Shown here: positions 36,179 through 36,684 of the stretch, one piece after another
How positions within the stretch are numbered: position 1 is the first letter of the stretch
How the letters are laid out: each line of letters opens with the position of its first letter
NCBI GenBank assembly: GCA_018434355.1
Contig: JAHDPL010000041.1
Span: forward strand, 1 to 36,684
Origin: Sporomusaceae bacterium
GTDB taxonomy: Bacteria > Bacillota > Negativicutes > UBA1444
Length of the DNA: 36,684 nt
Reading direction: 5' to 3'
Made by a program: the position numbers and the translations under genes
Notes under the pieces: generated by a model
Told to the model about the DNA's origin: nothing
Database searches by the model: none
What the model saw: the letters and a program-made list of their open reading frames with translations, nothing else

Positions 36179-36684
<506 letters not shown>

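Overview
The window is a chromosomal segment of moderate G+C from a Firmicute, most likely a diderm Negativicute of the Sporomusa type (inference). Four things support this. The housekeeping order tilS-hpt-ftsH ... coaX-dusB ... greA-lysS-rRNA is a Firmicute arrangement, and there is a T-box leader. An outer-membrane secretin (CpaC) implies a second membrane. A decarboxylase closely resembles the Selenomonas lysine/ornithine decarboxylase, whose cadaverine tethers the outer membrane to peptidoglycan in Negativicutes. No IS element, phage, tRNA or CRISPR array was seen.

Layout. Positions 1-95 hold the 5' end of a 16S rRNA gene on the minus strand, with its leader and promoter. From 430 to 12.9 kb, all on the minus strand and read right to left, lie tilS, hpt, ftsH, a FlK-like thioesterase, panC, panD, birA, coaX, dusB, two uncharacterised genes, greA and lysS. 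This block combines tRNA and translation functions, proteolysis, and pantothenate/CoA/biotin metabolism. The panC group has its own promoter and a leader that looks like a terminator/antiterminator switch (8209-8366). From 13.0 to 15.1 kb are a DUF6998-like protein, a protein-phosphatase-like metallophosphoesterase and an isoprenylcysteine-methyltransferase-like membrane protein.

From 15.2 to 20.9 kb is a compact Tad/Flp pilus operon: cpaB, cpaC, cpaE with an intact receiver domain, tadB, a DegS-like histidine kinase, and a 53-residue Flp pilin. The usual motor ATPase (CpaF/TadA) and TadC are absent. corA follows, then a divergent plus-strand operon of a LarA-like isomerase, a DMT exporter and an MFS transporter. 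Next, on the minus strand, come lysine/ornithine decarboxylase, a KDG-kinase-like sugar kinase, a GlcD-like FAD oxidase and 6-phosphogluconate dehydrogenase. A VanW/G5 protein, a PRC-barrel protein, an acidic membrane protein and a radical SAM protein follow. The right end holds a plus-strand T-box leader driving a short acetolactate synthase regulatory subunit and the start of ilvC.

The best candidates for something new are the panC leader RNA and the Tad operon that pairs a DegS-like kinase with a receiver-CpaE but lacks its ATPase.
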